NCBI GenBank assembly: GCA_030836345.1
Contig: JAURQA010000258.1
Span: 1 to 7,214 of the forward strand
Length of the DNA stretch: 7,214 nt
Direction: 5' to 3'
From: Bacteroidota bacterium
GTDB taxonomy: Bacteria; Bacteroidota; Bacteroidia; NS11-12g; UBA955
Position numbers and translations under genes: made by a program. A model generated the notes under the pieces. The model was given only the letters and a program-made list of their open reading frames with translations, did no database searches and was not told where the DNA came from. This document shows positions 6,030 through 7,214 of the stretch, in pieces (the stretch's first letter is position 1; each line of letters begins with the position of its first letter).

Positions 6030-6538
6030 ATATTAGGATAGAAACCCCACGACTCCTTTTGCGCCCGTTTACATTATATGATATTGAAGCTGCATATAAT
6101 ATGAACTTGGATCAAGAAATAAGTAAATATACAGGCGATGGTGGTGTAGTAAATTATGATGAAATGGAACGTCGCATTAGAGGAATTATTTCAGAAGATT
6201 ACATGAAATACGGATATGGCCGTTTTGCCGTTGAATTAATAGGAATTGATTCATTCATAGGCTTTGCCGGCTTGAAGTATTTACCTGAATACGGAGTAAC
6301 TGACTTAGGATATCGATTCAAAAAAAAATATTGGGGCCAAGGAATAGCCACAGAAGCGGGAAAAGCCTCTATTGAGTATGGGTTTAACACCTTAAAATTA
6401 AAAGAGTTAAAGGCCTATGCAATGGAAGAGAACAAGGCTTCCATTAAGGTCCTAACTAAATTGGGTTTTATCTATGAAATGGATTTGACAGAACACGCAC
6501 TAACATACCAACAATTTAAATTAGTACCAAAAGTATAA
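6026..6538 (+). CDS. GNAT-family N-acetyltransferase, RimJ/RimL type
   Basis: This 170-residue acetyl-CoA-dependent acetyltransferase begins with MNIRIETPRLLLRPF, the typical RimJ/RimL-like N-terminal strand. The acetyl-CoA site is visible as the strand DLGYRF (93-98) followed by the pyrophosphate loop WGQGIATE (103-110). Motif B follows with ENKASIKVLTKLGF (135-148), including the conserved N136. Members of this class acetylate protein N-termini, amino acids, antibiotics or small amines, and the substrate cannot be assigned here. Length is normal and no key motif is missing. The start overlaps the small ORF by 4 bases (ATGA). It is the last gene of the plus-strand cluster and faces clpP. Confidence 0.9.
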   Translation: MNIRIETPRLLLRPFTLYDIEAAYNMNLDQEISKYTGDGGVVNYDEMERRIRGIISEDYMKYGYGRFAVELIGIDSFIGFAGLKYLPEYGVTDLGYRFKKKYWGQGIATEAGKASIEYGFNTLKLKELKAYAMEENKASIKVLTKLGFIYEMDLTEHALTYQQFKLVPKV

Positions 6539-6546
6539 ATTACACA

Positions 6547-6576
6547 TAAAAAGCCTTCTGATATTAGCAGAAGGCT
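6547..6576 (-). terminator. Intrinsic terminator of clpP, possibly bidirectional
   Basis: A perfect 9-base stem, AGCCTTCTG (6552-6560) with CAGAAGGCT (6568-6576), closes a 7-base loop. Read on the minus strand it is followed at once by a T-run (from 6552 down to 6548), the form of a strong intrinsic terminator, and lies 24 bases after the clpP stop. On the plus strand it sits 13 bases after the GNAT stop, but the following sequence is only GTTTAC, so termination in that direction would be weaker. Confidence 0.8.
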
Positions 6577-6600
6577 GTTTACAATCTTAATTCAAAAAAA

Positions 6601-7214
6601 TTAATCTTTTTTGGATCTAGATCCAAGAACGTCATCAATCATTCCGTATTTCTTGGCTTCCTCAGCCGTCATCCAGAAGTCACGATCGCCATCTTTTTCA
6701 ATCTTCGCGTACTTCTGTCCACTATGATCCGCAATGATGGTGTATAATTCTTTCTTTAATTTATTAATTTCTTGGTAGGTGATTTCAATATCACTGGCTT
6801 GCCCTTGAGCTCCACCAAGTGGTTGATGAATCATGATGCGGCTATGCGGCAAAGCCGTTCGCTTTCCTTTTTGGCCAGCACACATCAATACAGCGCCCAT
6901 ACTCGCTGCCATTCCCGTACAGATGGTCGCTACATCAGAACTAATGTATTGCATGGTGTCGTATATAGCTAAACCTGCATAAACACTACCGCCTGGACTA
7001 TTAATATAAATTTGAATATCACGATTTGGATTACTGCTTTCTAAAAATAACAATTGACCCATAATGATATTTGAAACGTCCTCATATATAGGAACTCCTA
7101 AAAAGATGATACGATCCATCATTAACCGACTAAAAATATCCATAGCTACTGCATTCATTTGGCGCTCCTCAATAATGTTTGGAGTTAGGCCAACAGGCGT
7201 ATTTGGCGCTATAG
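6601..7214 (-). CDS. clpP: ATP-dependent Clp protease proteolytic subunit (5' end outside window)
   Basis: This is the serine peptidase subunit that forms the tetradecameric barrel of Clp proteases and degrades proteins fed by ClpX or ClpA/ClpC. About 203 residues are visible. The frame is open from the ATG at 7158 to the window edge, and the extra codons read IAPNTPVGLTPNIIEERQ, which match the usual N-terminal region before MDIFSRLMMDRIIFLG. The Met at 7158 is therefore internal, and the true start lies outside. Counting from that Met, the catalytic triad is S86 (GMAASMGA), H111 (MIHQP) and D160 (DRDFWM), all present. Conserved NSPGGSVYAGLAIYDTM (53-69) and GGAQGQASDIEI (115-126) are also there. 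A terminator follows directly and no clpX is downstream, unlike the common clpP-clpX order. Confidence 0.96.
   Translation of the reverse strand, partial: IAPNTPVGLTPNIIEERQMNAVAMDIFSRLMMDRIIFLGVPIYEDVSNIIMGQLLFLESSNPNRDIQIYINSPGGSVYAGLAIYDTMQYISSDVATICTGMAASMGAVLMCAGQKGKRTALPHSRIMIHQPLGGAQGQASDIEITYQEINKLKKELYTIIADHSGQKYAKIEKDGDRDFWMTAEEAKKYGMIDDVLGSRSKKD

Overview
The window reads as ordinary chromosomal DNA from a low-GC member of the Bacteroidota, most likely flavobacteria-like. The evidence is a DnaX without the usual zinc-binding cysteines, a ClpP of the Bacteroidota type (FSRLMMDRIIFLG), a YciH/SUI1 gene beside prmA, a promoter-like TATATTTG box of the Bacteroidota -7 class (TAnnTTTG), and almost no Shine-Dalgarno sequences. 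The genus is not determined. I see no mobile element, CRISPR array, tRNA, rRNA or phage gene.

Left part (1-2725, minus strand, read right to left). A tight three-gene cluster comes first: a YdfG-like short-chain dehydrogenase, a SUI1/YciH translation factor, and prmA, the ribosomal protein L11 methyltransferase. The junctions are TAATG (1-base overlap) and TAAATG (no gap), so translational coupling is likely. A terminator-like hairpin follows prmA. Immediately after it comes dnaX (DNA polymerase III gamma/tau), which must start with TTG and runs off the left edge of the window.

Middle (2726-2977). This is a 252-base AT-rich divergent intergenic region. It holds a good -7 box only 4 bases before the dehydrogenase ATG. 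I found no convincing promoter for the rightward genes.

Right operon (2978-6538, plus strand). The order is MlaE-type permease, MlaF-type ATPase, thioredoxin/peroxiredoxin-like protein, a second and different short-chain dehydrogenase, an unrecognised 57-residue small ORF, and a RimJ/RimL-type GNAT acetyltransferase. Spacings are an 8-base overlap, 5 bases, 7 bases, 48 bases and an ATGA overlap. The permease and ATPase should form the inner-membrane engine of an Mla-like lipid transporter, but no MCE (MlaD) partner gene is present here. The roles of the other genes in this operon are known only at family level.

Right end (6539-7214). A strong hairpin with a T-run serves clpP, which is on the minus strand and converges on the GNAT gene. 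The clpP reading frame stays open to the right edge, so its true start is outside the window. No clpX follows clpP.

I do not see evidence of an undescribed system. The items most worth checking are the small ORF, the TTG start and hairpin at dnaX, and the near-leaderless promoter arrangement of the YdfG-like gene.
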